Source: Heloderma charlesbogerti (Eukaryota; Chordata; Lepidosauria; Squamata; Helodermatidae). Taken from it: a stretch of 64,000 nucleotides of DNA. The translations under genes were made by a program, and so were the position numbers. Numbering within the stretch: the first letter of the stretch is position 1; every line of letters starts with the position of its first letter. This document shows, in pieces, positions 42,125 through 53,876 of the stretch. The notes beneath the pieces are model-generated. The model saw only the letters and a list, made by a program, of their open reading frames with translations, did no database searches and had not been told where the DNA came from. The stretch lies in the NCBI GenBank assembly GCA_026122225.1, contig JANEZZ010001491.1, forward strand, positions 558,001 to 622,000, in the 5' to 3' direction.

Positions 42125-42440
42125 AATTTGATGTGATGTCAGTTGGTACATCCCTCCAAACCATAGTTCAGGAAGCTTAACTATAGTTTGGTTGCAATGG
42201 CTGAATGGACAAACCACGGTTTGTGGGATCAGCGCGCATCGGAATCATAAACCATGGTTTGAATTGACACTTATGGCCCTCACTCCACCTCCAGAGGCTG
42301 CTGCATCTTGTACACAAAAGTAAACCAATGAAGCTGAGTGACAAGCAGCTTTAAATAATAATTTGCCAAGTATATACTGGAAGTTAGAACCACAGTTTGG
42401 ATTCTAAACCACAGCTATGACAACCTATGGTTTGGCACAA
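42125..42440. repeat. Fold-back repeat rich in AAACCATGGTTT words
   Basis: CCAAACCATAGTTCAGGAAGC, AAACCACGGTTTGTGG, AAACCATGGTTTG, AACCACAGTTTGG and CCTATGGTTTGGCAC alternate as nested imperfect hairpins. Probably a MITE; the family is unknown. Confidence 0.55.
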
Positions 42441-43283
42441 TGTCTAAACTGAGCCAGTGCTCAACTCACTCAGCATGATCAGCAAAGTGCACATTTCTGT
42501 AGCACCAAAAATGTACATATAATTGAGCATATATGCATTACCAGTCTGGACATTCTTTTTCCAGCAAATGAGGCAGGTGGCCCGTTTGTTGCAAGGGAGC
42601 CACTGCCAAGGGAATACGAAGAGGTTTGAAAAATGGCAGATTGTACTGATGGAGAAAAGAGTCGGGTATTGTGGTGCTGGCATGCAGTTTATTTCAATTG
42701 CTTTTCACTTAATGCTGCTTTGTTTGTTTTTTGGTTTACTATGAGGAAAACTTTGTTCAAGCTTGTCATTCCCCATATCTAAACAATTTTTTCCCCTTTA
42801 GAAGTCATTATGGAAAAAATCATATCAAATATGAAGTATATGTGAAGTCAAAGCCAGATTCTTAGCTTCTCTCAGTGGAGCACAGCCAGGGGTAACTACT
42901 ACCTGTCAGGGTCTGGAAGCCAATTACAAGTTCTCAATTCTGCATCTGTTCTGGTCCTGTAGTAACTGGCAACAGTCCCCAAGGAACCATCTATTGCAGC
43001 AGAACTTCACAGTGTGGTTTCTCTCTGCCTCCCCCCTGGTTGTTTTTTGGGGGGGTTGCGTTGATAGGCTCCAGCACAAGCTGTTACGAAGAAGATGCAT
43101 TAAGGCTTGAGATCCTAGCTAGACACCTAGTGTTCCCTGTCCTTAATATTATATCTTCAACAGATGGTATGAGAGATATTGGTCACAATCCAAAACTCCA
43201 TAGGACTCCAAGGAGTTACACATATACACGTGTCCACACACACACAAAACTATCCTGTTATCTTTCATGGGTTGGATCCAGAC
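42441..43283. other. No gene seen
   Basis: Unrecognised sequence; no exon or repeat could be supported. Confidence 0.4.
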
Positions 43284-43525
43284 TAAGGCCAGATCTCCAC
43301 CTGGTGTCATATTGATACAATCCCATCATGGTAATGCTATATCCCTGTTGTGCCTTTATACCTCATAGCACACACAATTACATCTGTTGCAGAATTTCGG
43401 ATAATATGGAATAAGAAGCGGGAAATAACACTAGAAATGCAGTATACGGAATGCATAATATGCCCCAACAGTTATCAGTGTACTTCAATGCTGATAAAAA
43501 GCACTAGTGTAGATCTAGCCTTAGT
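43284..43525. mobile_element. TA-flanked MITE
   Basis: AGGCCAGATCTCCAC (after TA) is inverted against GTGTAGATCTAGCCT (before TA). CACTAGTGTAG, GGGATATAGC-like and TATGAGGTATAAAG words lie inside. Similar TA-bounded ends are at 21849, 38658 and 60302. Confidence 0.6.
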
Positions 43526-44470
43526 CACACATTAAAATCAATTAGACTTAAGTTAGTCATGGCTAACTTAAGTCTCATTGATTTCAATGGATCTACTCTA
43601 AGTCTGATTGAGAGTGTTTCTGGATAAGACTTTTATCACACCACCACCCTTCCTCATTCATGGAATTTTGTGGGAGGGGGGAGTGTTTCCAGATGATAAC
43701 GTCTTCCACTTGCAGCCCTCCAGTGTTTTCCCACTGCTTCTTCCATCTTTTTTTCTTACCATGGAAAATCCGTTAAGTAAGGAAAGACAGAATTTCTGCA
43801 CAAGGCCTTTTGATTATTAGCACTAGGACCACTCTGCCTGGAAGAACCCTAAGTCTGGATCCAATCCTGCATACAAAATTATGTTTGTATGCAGGGAACT
43901 CTTTTGTCATGCACAGAGCATTCCGTTGTTTGTTGAAGGAAGTGGCCCCCAGCCCCACCCTCATGGACATGTAGAGATCTACAGCACCTTCTCCTGATCC
44001 ACAATGCAGCTGAATCACAAAGATTCAGCATTCCCTTACGTTTTACTGCAGTTGTCCTGCCTTTCACTCCTATTTTACTGTTGTTTTTACGGATCGTTTG
44101 CACATGTGGCTTTTATGTTTTGTATGCCACTTCGAGAGTTTTAAGAGAAAGAAGAGTGCCTTAAAAATACTATATATCAGCATATAAATTAGCAAAACTA
44201 AACTTTCCTGCCTTCACTCATCCTGATGGTTCAAGATGACTTCTTGTCACTAGAGGAAATGGCACCTGTAGTAGTGACTCTAGAAAGGGACAACTAGTTC
44301 GATCAAGGAGGAGGTAATGTGTATTTTATCTTATTGCATGTGTCCAATTAAATAAGATAAAATGTAACCAATTACACCCTAAGCATGAAAACAAAAACTA
44401 TACATGATGTGATTCCTCCCACCCCACCCCTCCAGCCCACCTTGCCACCCTTCTTTAGTACAAGGAAAGC
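43526..44470. other. No gene seen; repeat fragment
   Basis: 43532-43605 (CACACATTAAAATCAATTAGAC, then GGCTAACTTAAGTCTCATTG) belongs to a fold-back family also near 19890 and 47430. A decayed LINE tail is possible near 44090-44190. Confidence 0.45.
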
Positions 44471-44770
44471 ATCTCCTTTTTATTGGAGGTGATCTTTTAG
44501 TGTCTTGATTTAAGGAAGGATTAGACAAATTCATGGAGGATAAAACTATCAATGGCTACTAGTTATGATGTCTATTCACTCCCTTCAGGGCCAGAGGCAG
44601 GATGCTTTTGAATTACTAGTTGCTGGAAACAGCAATGGGAAGAGAGCCCTTGCTCTCATGTCCTGCTTGTGGGCTTCATAGAGGCAACTGATTGGCACCT
44701 GTGGAAAACAGGACACTGGACACGCTGGGCCTTTGGTCTGATCCACCAGAGCTCTTCTTGTGCTCTAAGG
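44471..44770 (+). mobile_element. CR1-like LINE 3' fragment
   Basis: TTAAGGAAGGATTAGACAAATTCATGGAGG, then GGCTACTAGTTATGATG and TGGTCTGATCCACCAGAGCTCTTCTTGTGCTC resemble the 3' end of amniote CR1 LINEs. No coding frame survives. The clade is from memory of the pattern. Confidence 0.55.
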
Positions 44771-45544
44771 AGTAGGTGTGTTGTGATGGGGCTGTTGTTT
44801 TTGAAAAGAATAGCACCTGTTATCTGGAAACATTGTTGAAAGATAGGGGGATTGTGGTTGACAGGAGAGGGTTAATAGAACCAGACATACTGCTGGGATG
44901 GGAACTCCCTAAATAGTCAGTGGCAAATTTGCCAGGCACAACTTTTGTTAGTGAAACTACAGGTAAATGGCCCAGGAAGGCTAGGGAAGAAGGATATGAT
45001 GACTCATCCTTAGCCTCCCCTCCAGCCAGAGGGAGAGGACAAGTGTGAGTGGAAAACAACAAAGATTTTGGAGTGCAAACAATGCAAGTTTTGCACAGTG
45101 GCACAGAGAGAGCTAAGCTGCAAGCTCTAGAAGGTGCCTGTTGTGGGGCAGGGAGCTGCTCTCTCTGGAGATCTGATGGTGGGGTGGGGGATCTGGCTGT
45201 CTATGTTGGGGTGTTGTTATTTCTAAATAAAGAGAAATATTATAAAATGTCATACGCCTCTGGTGACTTCCTTCCAAAGGAAACCAAACCCAGGTCAGCA
45301 CTGTGCAGCAGGAACTTCTAACTGCTCGGAGAGGTGGTGAGAGTTTATTATTTATCCTTGTATCAGTAACATTTAAGGCAGATGTGGTGGGCATTTCAAA
45401 TGTTAGCCTCCCCCTTTAAAACAAAACAAAAACCCTGCTGTGATTTTCAGAAGAGATAAGAAAGCTCAGCTCCCAGTGAAGTCAACAGGAGCTGGAGGTA
45501 CACAGGGGCACTGAGATGAAGGCCAGTTCTTACCAAACACTTTC
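44771..45544. other. No gene seen
   Basis: Mixed sequence with GA/TG-rich patches. No recognised exon or repeat. Confidence 0.4.
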
Positions 45545-45640
45545 TATCAATTGTATATTGTATTCTGATGTTTTAATTTCTGTAAACTGCACAGAGAGCT
45601 TCAGCTATGGGGTGGTATAGAAATGCTAATAAGAATAAGA
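45545..45640 (+). mobile_element. L2 LINE 3' tail
   Basis: AAACTGCACAGAGAGCTTCA, GCTATGGGGTGGTATAGAAA and TAATAAGAATAAGAAGAATA match the common L2 tail. Confidence 0.7.
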
Positions 45641-45805
45641 AGAATAGATTCTGGGGCTTAACTTTAAATCAGGGTTAAAGGAACCACTTTCAGGGGCCTG
45701 AGGGGCCATTTTCCACCCCTCTGGACTTTCCCACCCCACCCCAATGGGTGGGTTGCACTCCTGTGGTGCTGCAGAAGCAAATACCCCCCCCCACACACAC
45801 ACACG

Positions 45806-45910
45806 GTTTGCTGAATTTCAGTGGCAAATGGCTACAGATACTTTAAAAGGACAAGCAAAGCTTGTTTTTAAGCACCTTCAGTGGTCCGCCACTGGAATTC
45901 AGCAGCAAAC
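45806..45910. repeat. Palindromic MITE
   Basis: GTTTGCTGAATTTCAGTGG (45806-45824) is inverted against CCACTGGAATTCAGCAGCAAAC (45889-45910), with GCAAAGCTTGTTTTTAAG inside. Confidence 0.6.
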
Positions 45911-46482
45911 CACTGGGGTTTTACTGACTCAAATTTCAGTAGCATGATAGTTGGGAATGCACCAGAGGCTGGGGGCCAAATGCCCACCCCTTCCTTAAAT
46001 ATACCAGTCTGAAAATACAAATTATGTCTGCTAAAGCGGGAGGGAAATATAGTGATGGGACTAGATGATACATTTACCACGTGATTGTCTCCCTTGGGTT
46101 TTGTTTTTCTTTTCTTTTGAAATAGCAGCCATGGTGGACTGTGCCATTGCCTCTTCCCTACACACCATTTTCTCATTGGCAGTTCTCCCTCAATGCTGCT
46201 CTTTGCCGCCATTTGCTACCATTGCACCTTCAGGGGACAAATAGCAGCTTCAAAGGTGAGCTTGGAGAAGAAAATGGTGAAGGGTCAAACCTGCATCATT
46301 GTGCACTGTGGTCCCAATCTATATTCCACCCCCACCCCCATTGTGGCTGCTTCTTCTTGTGGGGGTGGGAAGCCCAGGTGAGCCAATCGTATAATAAACC
46401 TATTGTCTAGTCCTGGCCATAGTGCACCGTCAAAATACAACACAACCTCAAGTATTGCTGCGGCCAGGGTGCATCCAAAACA
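45911..46482. other. No gene seen
   Basis: Unrecognised sequence; no exon or clear repeat family. Confidence 0.4.
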
Positions 46483-46490
46483 TTTTGGAT

Positions 46491-47185
46491 TAGTGCTGTG
46501 CACCGCTTAAGTCCGCATCCTGAATTCTGAAGCCGATCGTGGTGATTTGGACCAAATCAGTCCAGTTCCAGAGTGGGTTGGGATTAGCCTGAAGCAGGTT
46601 GGGATCAATCCAAAGTGCTTCGAGCCACTTTGGCCTGATCTGGACAGCCACCCACCCAGCTGTGCAGGCCCCCTCCTCCTTAGCTAGACCCGTGGGGAGT
46701 GGCTGCAGCCATCACTGTATTGGAGGGAGTAGCCTCTTCTTCTTCTGGTGATTAAATGTTGCATAGGTTGCAGCCATAAAGGGGCCGTCTACGCATCATC
46801 ACAAGCATACATGGCCCATTTACACCTGTAATGTTGTGTAGATGGCCCCTTTATGGTCGCAATCTATGCAACATTTAATAACTGGAAAAAGAGTTGCCAT
46901 TTTAAAAGAAAATGGCGATTTCCCCCAAGATGGTGATGGCTGTGGGCACTCCCCATGGGTCCAAGTTAAGGAGGAGCAAGGGGTTCGCATGGCTGGGTGG
47001 GGGTGGGTGGGCACGGGGCTTGCCGGCTGGGTGGGCAGCAGTGCTTTGGCTGTCTGGATCTCGCTTCAGGTCCAGAGGCCAAAGTGGGTCAGCCTGGCTC
47101 TGGATCCGCCCAAGGTGGTTCAAGGCTGATTCAGAAGCTCTGAATCAGCCTCTGAAGTGGGTTGGGGGGTCCCTGCACAGCCCTG
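46491..47185. mobile_element. Non-autonomous hAT with perfect 8-bp TSD
   Basis: The ends TAGTGCTGTGCA and TGCACAGCCCTG are inverted, and TTTTGGAT flanks both sides exactly (46483-46490 and 47186-47193). Its right end, reversed, is CAGGGCTGTGCAGGGACCCC, closely matching the left end of the 3.2-kb hAT at 1181. Inside lies a large fold-back (about 46736-46890) with ATTAAATGTTGCATAGGTTG, GGCCGTCTAC and their complements. Confidence 0.9.
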
Positions 47186-47419
47186 TTTTGGATATTTATA
47201 CAATTTGAATTCTTTGAAACAATATCTGCATAGGATTATATGGAAATTAGAATTCACAAAAAAAACTTATGCAATTTGGGGAGGGGGGGAGGGAAATTCT
47301 GTCATATGAATCAGTTTATTTGATACCAAAGATCTACTAAATATAGTATTTTGCCTCAGTTATTTGAGCAAAACACACTTCAGCCTGATGCAGATGGTGT
47401 TTTTGATGAAGTGTGGGCT

Positions 47420-47545
47420 CTACAGGTAGTAGCCAGTGTTAGTCCTACTTAGAGTAGATCCACTGAAATGAATGGGGCTTAGGTCAGTTGTGACTAACAA
47501 GCCCCATTAATTTCAACTGGTCTACTCTAAGTAGGACTAACATGG
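47420..47545. mobile_element. Palindromic MITE
   Basis: GTTAGTCCTACTTAGAGTAG pairs with CTACTCTAAGTAGGACTAAC, and GAATGGGGCTT pairs with AAGCCCCATT. This is a near-complete fold-back of about 125 bp. Confidence 0.75.
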
Positions 47546-48148
47546 GATACTACCCTGTAGTCCGTGAAAATTTATGCCACAATACATCTTCCAAGCGTCA
47601 CAACACTTTTTGTTGTTTCTGTGGCAACAAACTAACACCAGTACTACCCTTCTGCAATGTGGGCCTCAGTAATGCTGAGAAGTGAAACAAAATAAAAAAA
47701 CTTCCAAGCTAGCAAATTCTGGAGCACTCTCCCCAAATACAGGCTGAAAACACAGGAGGCAGTTAACTCTGCTTTGCGTAGATATCAGGTCCTACAAGAG
47801 ACAATAAATGATCCAGCCAGGGTCATTAATCAGCAAGAACAATCTGAGCTGAGGAGGAGGAGATTAAAAAGCAGCCTCCGTCATGAAGCACGATATTGTT
47901 TTCATCACAATTCAAAGGATTTTTCAATGAACTACAGAAGGTCCAGCATTGAGCATTATGCAAACATTATTTCAGGGTCATGTTTACTAGCAAAAAGGTG
48001 CAATAGCAGTGACAGTTGAAAGTCATATTTCATTAAATTTCATGTCAGAGCACATACAAATAAGTATATTTTCAGCAAAAACAGAGTGAGACAGAGGGCA
48101 GGTGGGTGTCGTGAGCAGCTGCCCACCCTCTGGCTCACTCTGAGATCT
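47546..48148. other. Mostly unique sequence; no gene called
   Basis: 47560-47630 (ATTTATGCCACAATACATCT, ACAACACTTTTTGTTG) looks like an old repeat. 47700-48040 is repeat-free, with an 81-codon plus frame (47774-48019) lacking a recognisable domain and an octamer-like ATTATGCAAAC. Confidence 0.4.
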
Positions 48149-48335
48149 CCCAGGACTCCCCTCCCACAGTTCTGGCTCTGAGGAAGGACCTCTTCAGAGC
48201 CAGGCATTTGGGCCTGGCCGGTTCTGGCTCTTCAGAACTCCTGGGACACTCCTCCCACAATGTCTGGCTCTAAGGAAGGCCCCCTTCAGAGCCAGGCATT
48301 TCTGCCTGGCCAGCTTTCTGAAGAGGCATGCTGAT
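48149..48335. repeat. About 93-bp tandem duplication
   Basis: CTCCCACAGTTCTGGCTCTG, CTTCAGAGCCAGGCATTTGG and GCCTGGCC recur about 93 bp later as CTCCCACAATGTCTGGCTCT, CTTCAGAGCCAGGCATTTCT and GCCTGGCC. Confidence 0.75.
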
Positions 48336-48499
48336 ACAGCTGTTCAGAGAGCCCGCCCTCCCGGTGGATTCCCAGTGCGAGCCAGAGGGCAGGCAACAGT
48401 GGCAGAGTGTGTGTGGGACAACGTGGGGAAATGGGGAGTGGGGGGATGGGGATGATACAGCGGCAATGGGAGGCGACATGGTGGTGGCACGTGTGGCAG

Positions 48500-48575
48500 C
48501 AGGGGAGTTTGCAACAGTGCTGGGGTTGAAGCCTGTGCTTTGCCTTCAAATGGTCCCAGGTTCAATACTTGGCAT
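48500..48575 (+). repeat. tRNA-like SINE head fragment
   Basis: GGTCCCAGGTTCAATACTTGGCATCTCC is the B-box region of the SINE intact at 53498-53692. Only the head is left. Confidence 0.6.
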
Positions 48576-48599
48576 CTCCAGCTATAGCTAGGTAAAGAC

Positions 48600-48975
48600 G
48601 GACGTCAGGCAGGTGGTACTAGGGAGAGGGCCCTCTCAGTGATGGCACCCCAGCTGCAGAATAGCTTCCCCTGGTTCCATCTTTGTGTCTTTCTGTTGCT
48701 CGGTGAAGACCTGTTGCAAAGCCTTTGGAAAAATTCGCATTTTAAGCAAAATCCGGGCTCTCGCTGTAAGCTGTAAGGGCATTTCAGCGGCTAAGTGATT
48801 TCATTTTGTCTCTGCCAGACAGGAATGTTTTGGCTGTATTTTGTTGGGGTTTTTTTTTTTACCTTCTTTAATTATTATTTTGTATTTTAATATCTTATTG
48901 TATTTTATTTCACTTTGTAAGCTGCCCAGGAAGCACATGTGGGTTGGCATCCATATAAATCTAGTAACAACTTCA
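48600..48975 (+). mobile_element. L2-like LINE 3' fragment
   Basis: GTGGTACTAGGGAGAGGGCC and CTCTCAGTGATGGCACCCCA match the coding end of L2 (RRAFSVVAP). After GTGAAGACCTGTTGC comes a T-rich UTR and a GTAAGCTGCCCAGG..CATCCATATAAATC tail. Confidence 0.6.
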
Positions 48976-50025
48976 GCATAATCAGCAACAATAACGACGG
49001 GCCCTTCTCTGAACCCATGAAGCGCTAGCCCACAGGGCCCCCCTCTCTGGCCACCAACTCTCCTCCCAGGCCCCACACCCTCCTCAGCCCCATTCTGCAC
49101 CCCTCTCCTGTGATCTGGCACGCTGTACTGTTGCGCCCAGGTGGTCAGCGCTGCCAGCTGCCCTTACATGGCTCCCCTTGTCTGCCCACATGCTCCTGTG
49201 TGCCACTGCTCCTCCTTAAGGACCTCTCTTCAGCATTCGGAAGCGCTTGGCTCTGCTCTGGCAATTGTGGCAGCACCCTGCTCCGAGACAGGGGAAGAAG
49301 AGAGCGGGATGCAGGCAGAGAGGTGCACACACAAGAAGAAAGGCCCAGCCATGGAGTGCGCCATTTAGAGCCTCACACTGCACTCAGGCCTCTGATTTTG
49401 CTTTCGTGCTCAGAAAGGGCAGGTGGAACTGGCAGCAACAGCGAAGAGGATGAGGAGGGCCAAGCGGCTCCAGAGGCTGGGAGCGTGGGGCCCCTGGTGG
49501 GATGCAGGCAAGGACAGGGGCCCAACAATACCGTCCCCCTGACACCGGCCCTGCTGGACGGACTGCACCAGAAAGAAAGTTCCTCTTTCTACTGGAGGCT
49601 CGGCTCTGCATGTTCCTTCCCTCTGTTTCAAGAAGTGTACAGAGGAGAGAGGAACTGGTGGAGACATCAGTCTAGGGATTAGCTAGACATCTAGGTTCAG
49701 CTCTCGTGAGCTATTTGCCCCTAAGTCACACATGTGCACGCACACACACACTAAAGAAGTGTCGAGCCAGGTCCACACCTGAGCTAATGTCTCTGCTTCT
49801 ACCGAATAAGACAGAAGAGGCGCTGACAAAGCACCAGAGGCCCTTGGGAACGCCACCATATAGCCGATATGCCAGACAAACAGAGAAGGCACCAGGGTTT
49901 TTAGAGCAAATGGAAGAAAAATGCTGGGTATCTACTTCTGAATCAGGAGGCAGGGGACGTCTATACAATGTTTAGCTAGTGTAGAGGCTAAACACTGATT
50001 TGACATTAAACTCGACTGCTGCACT
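48976..50025. other. No gene called
   Basis: A 190-codon plus frame at 49110-49682 contains a short acidic stretch but no recognisable domain, and overlaps open frames on other strands. I treat it as chance in GC-rich sequence. Confidence 0.4.
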
Positions 50026-50320
50026 TCATGAGTTGCGCCCGCATTGCCTATAGTCTAAATACACACATATATCTTCGCGAGTAGATCTTCCTGAGCAGTA
50101 CATGCTGGGCAATGAATTACAGTTAATGTCCAAGTCATATTTTGCTGGCAGGCCCAGGCCTAGTTTTAAGAATTTCTTCCTTGGTATGAAGCACTTTATC
50201 TTGATTACGAAGAACAGATTGTCCAGTACATTGTTACTCAGATAGCATCCTGAACTCAGAAAAGACATTCAGTCCAAGCTATTTGGAAGGCAACAGACTA
50301 GGTGGCGCGTTATCCCAGCC
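50026..50320. other. Candidate conserved non-coding segment
   Basis: Repeat-free sequence with GGCAATGAATTACAGTTAATG and a CTCF-like word at 50295-50308. No exon is seen. Confidence 0.3.
50295..50308 (+). promoter_or_regulatory. Candidate CTCF site
   Basis: AGACTAGGTGGCGC fits CCASYAGRKGGCRS at 12 of 14 positions, with the core CTAGGTGGCGC intact. Confidence 0.35.
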
Positions 50321-50833
50321 AGTGTTTTCCAATATTGTATATCATATTACTGGGGGAGGGTGGGGAAAACCATACAAGTCACATTTCTTTTTTCTTACAG
50401 AGTGTCCCCTGAAATGCTTCCCCTCCTAAAACAACTTATGGAACACTTTGGTTCCAGCTCCGTGTTTGTAATCACAAACATGCAGCTAGGTAAGTTCAGA
50501 CCCTGCACTTAATGGTCTTCATCTTTAGATGGCCATCTTGTAAAGCAGACAACCAACAGTTCTGTTCTCTGCCACCACAGTTGTTCCATGCTTTTCAACT
50601 GCTTCTACATTCTGTATGCGTTAGAGCAAAACCAAAACATAAGGATGGACAGACCCACCTCTATCCAGGGTGTGGGGGAGCTTGACGGGCTGCCCCCTAC
50701 CTCATGTGGCCCAGACGCCCTCGGCGAGTCTCCTGCCTGCCGAGCCGTGCAAGCAGACCCTCCTCTCTGAGCCAAGGACTCTGGCAGTCAAGGGCTTGAC
50801 TGCTGGAGCCCTTGGCGCGGTGCATCCCCCAAC
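50321..50833. other. No gene seen
   Basis: AT-rich then GC-rich sequence without a recognised family or exon. Confidence 0.4.
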
Positions 50834-50877
50834 TGCTCTAGCCCTGTCCTCCTTGGGAGGAGGACAGGGCTAGAGCA
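50834..50877. repeat. Perfect 19-bp-armed hairpin
   Basis: TGCTCTAGCCCTGTCCTCC (50834-50852) is exactly complementary to 50859-50877 around a 6-nt loop. The left-arm word GCTCTAGCCCTGTCCTCC occurs again directly at about 50980-50997. Origin unknown. Confidence 0.75.
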
Positions 50878-52050
50878 CTGGGGCACCACTGAGGCCCCTC
50901 CTGCCCACGCTGGTTGTCAAGGGCTTCCGTGAGAGCTGGCAGATGCAGGATGGGTCCCAGCGTGGTCACCCCCCAGCGCTCTAGCCCTGTCCTCCTCCCG
51001 GCACAGGCAGGACGAGTCCTTGGCAGGGCCCCTACCCGCTCGCTGAGCTCCGGGGTGCTTGGTGGCTGGGTCCATCAGCACCCCACACGGCTCGGTGAGC
51101 AGGATCTGGGAGACTGGACGGTGGGGGGAGACTCTGCTGGCCTCCACCCCCTTCTTGGACTCCCACGCCATCCCTACCAAAACTAAACCCCTGTTTGCCA
51201 ACCCTGAAAAAAAGAAATAAAGATGCACTCTGCGCATGTGCAGTTTTGCATTTTAAACTCACTTAAATCATAGCACCATCATGACTAGAGGAATAAAATG
51301 GGGTTTGCTTCTGCTGCCCGTTGCTAAACACGTTTATGGGCAATCTTGTGCAAGTACGCATGATCGCAAGTCTGCCTGTCCACTATGTAGCCCTTCAGAG
51401 GCATATTCCACTCTTGTAAATATCCTTATCAGTTTCATCTTCTCTGCTGTCAAATAACTCTTAATTTCATCCTCCACTTAGGTGCTTCCAGAGTGAAGGG
51501 GTGGGGGGAATTGACAAATGGCCAAACCTAGATTCTAACAAATGTTGCAATTGCATTTATTGCCATTCAGCCATAGCAGGCAAGTCATATTTGGCATGCA
51601 AAGCCGACAATGACAAAAGCTCATCATCATCACCCTCTAGCTGATCCAAGGTAAAAAATCAAGTTATCTGTCCAAGTCCACCACAAAAACATTTTCTTAC
51701 CAGTTTTTAAATCTGGGTTTCCCCATATAGTCAATTTAGCATGAGAAAATGGATCAAAATGTAACTGATGTGACATTATACATCACACAGCTCTTAAAGC
51801 CCTAACTGTGGGGGTAACCCTATCCATTTTAATGTGCTGAAAACCTAATGCCACACACATGAAGCACTGCAGGTCTTAACAGCAGAGGACTAGAAAAGAC
51901 CATGTATAGAGAAAGAAAAACATCAAATCACCTATACGCATTTCTGTACTCCTTCTCTCTCCTTCTCTTTTGCCATCATGTTTTCCCCCTCTAGCTGGAA
52001 TATACTTCAGCTGGTGCATTCTAGAGCTTCCAATATCAACAATCTAGAGC
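50878..52050. other. No gene seen
   Basis: A GC-rich part to about 51200 and ordinary sequence after it. No exon or family was recognised. Confidence 0.4.
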
Positions 52051-52054
52051 AACT

Positions 52055-52180
52055 TTCCCCAAGCTGGTTCCCTCTAAATGTTTTGGACTTCCATCAGCTT
52101 TAGCCAGCACAACTAATGGTCAGGAATTCTGGGAGTTGTAGTCCAAAATATCTAGAGAGCATCAGCATAGGGGATACTGG
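52055..52180. mobile_element. Palindromic hAT MITE, decayed
   Basis: AACTTTCCCCAAGCTGGTTC, CTAAATGTTTTGGAC, and GGGAGTTGTAGTCCAAAATATCTAGAG are the arms of the family at 10604-10737. Confidence 0.7.
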
Positions 52181-52317
52181 ACTAGATTTACATTGCAAGG
52201 CATCACTTAACAAGAGACATGCAGGATGCAGCCCAATCACACATCCATGTTTACTCAGAAGTAAGCCCCACTTATTTCAGTGAGATTTATTCCAAAGGCT
52301 TCATAGAACTGCAGTCT

Positions 52318-52410
52318 TAGACTGCAATCCTATGCACATTTATTTGGAAGTAAGCTCCACTGAAGCCAGGAGGATTTACTTCCAAGTAAACATGCATAGG
52401 ATTGGGTTGC
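52318..52410. mobile_element. 'AATCCTATGCA' palindromic MITE
   Basis: GACTGCAATCCTATGCACATTTA is inverted against AACATGCATAGGATTGGGTTGC, with AAGTAAGCTCC / GGATTTACTT arms inside. A partial copy precedes it at 52235-52300. Confidence 0.8.
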
Positions 52411-52507
52411 TAATGCAATGAGTGCCATTTTTGGTAGAAAGGCAGGGTACAAATCAAATAAATAGTGAGAATTTTTCTTCTAGTTTATTCCATAGCACAG
52501 TTACTAA

Positions 52508-52883
52508 GAGAGAAATCCTATGGCCGCTAGTCAGTGGCTAGATGGCCATAGGATATTTGAACTGACCTTCCCCCCTTCCACACTGCCTTGCAAGTAGCAT
52601 GGAACAGCCCTGTGCTCTGTGCTTTGAAGAGGAGTGTGGAGCGGCCAAAATGGGGCATTCCGGGGTGGGGAAGGTAGAAATGCCAGTATGACACATCCTA
52701 GCAGCCTCCTGCCCCGCTCCACCGTCCCGCGGCTAGACAGCCAAAATCGGCTGTCTAGCTGCAAATGCAGGGCAGGAGAAGCGCAGAGGGAACGATCCCC
52801 TCTGTGCTTCTCCTGCTCTGCACTGGATAGATGGTCGCCTCCGAGTTCGGAGGTGGCCGCCTATCCCCATAGGATTGCTTCCT
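52508..52883. mobile_element. Fold-back MITE, GC-rich interior
   Basis: AGAGAGAAATCCTATGGCC and GGCCGCCTATCCCCATAGGATTGC..TAT form ends. Inner hairpins are CTAGACAGCC / GGCTGTCTAG (52731-52760) and CAGGAGAAGCGCAGAGGG / CCCTCTGTGCTTCTCCTG. Confidence 0.65.
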
Positions 52884-53497
52884 ATCCCTAACGTATTAAT
52901 TGAAAAACTCTTTTATAACATCCCTGTATGCACACATTCTGGATACAAGGTGGCTGAGATCTAGAGGAATAGGACAGTGTTACTGATTTCCTTCATGGTG
53001 CCAAAGTCTTTGAATTTCTGGTACCAAAGCCTGCATTGGCTCAGCCACCTTCTCTGTTACTAGTTTTGCCATTAGTTTGATTGGCGGGGGCAGGAGGAGA
53101 GAAAAAGATGAGCTACACGAAGAAGATTACTTTATTCAGCGTAACAAGCAGTTATTCACTCAAAGCCTCATTGATGCTCCTGGCTCTAAAACAAACCAGC
53201 AACTGCCATCAGGTGCATGAGAGAACAAAGCAAGCAGATTCTTAGCTACATGCTGCTGTCAAATTCATAAATAAATCCAGATTGGAGAGCACAATCCAGA
53301 CCTAATGTGCTTGCATGCATTCATGCTCTGTAGATCACCACAAATCAGGAGCAAATGGAGTACAAATTAAATTGCCTGTTGTCTGTCTTTTGAGAAGCGT
53401 ACAGTTTAAGGATAGAGTTTAAAAAATGCTATACAGAACAGATTACAAGACAGGATAGGTAATTTGGGATAAGAGGAAATACTAGGGGTCATATGGT
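52884..53497. other. Repeat-poor; candidate conserved segment at 53115-53400
   Basis: 53115-53400 is unique-looking (GTAACAAGCAGTTATTCACTC, TTCATGCTCTGTAGATC, TACAAATTAAATTGCC). No coding signal. Confidence 0.3.
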
Positions 53498-53692
53498 TGG
53501 AGGAGCCATATCTCAGCAGCAGAGCAGCTGCTTGGCATGCGGAAGGTCCCAGGTTCGATCCCCGGCTTCTCCAGGTAGGGCTAGGAAAGAATCCTGCCTG
53601 AAACCCCGGAGAGCCACTACCAGTCAGTGTTGACAGTACTAGGCTAAATGGACCAAGGGTCAGACTCTGTATAAGGCAGCTTCCTCTGTGCC
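53498..53692 (+). repeat. tRNA-Ala-like SINE, near full length
   Basis: A tRNA head with an A-box-like segment (AGCAGCAGAGCAGCTGCTTG), a TTGGCATGC anticodon region and the B box GGTTCGATCCC is followed by the body CCTGCCTGAAACCCCGGAGA, GCCACTACCAGTCAGTGTTG, and AAGGCAGCTTCCTCTGTG. The head is close to tRNA-Ala. The A box is damaged. Confidence 0.85.
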
Positions 53693-53876
53693 AGTCCATC
53701 CAAAAGAATACTGCCATAGTAGCTCATTATTAAGATTTTACAGCATTTGTTCAGCAGTACAAAGTCTTATTAAAAGAAGGGATGGCTAAATGATGACACA
53801 AAACCAACCAACCAAAGACTGAGGTGCATCACATCACCATGAGTGCAATGAGAGATGGTGACAGTGACCTGGTTCA

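Noticed and set aside
49110..49682. 190-codon plus-strand frame
   Set aside because: No recognisable domain, competing frames on both strands and a GC-rich background; the evidence for a gene is insufficient.
53498..53570. Functional tRNA-Ala gene
   Set aside because: The A box is damaged and the head continues into a SINE body ending at 53692.
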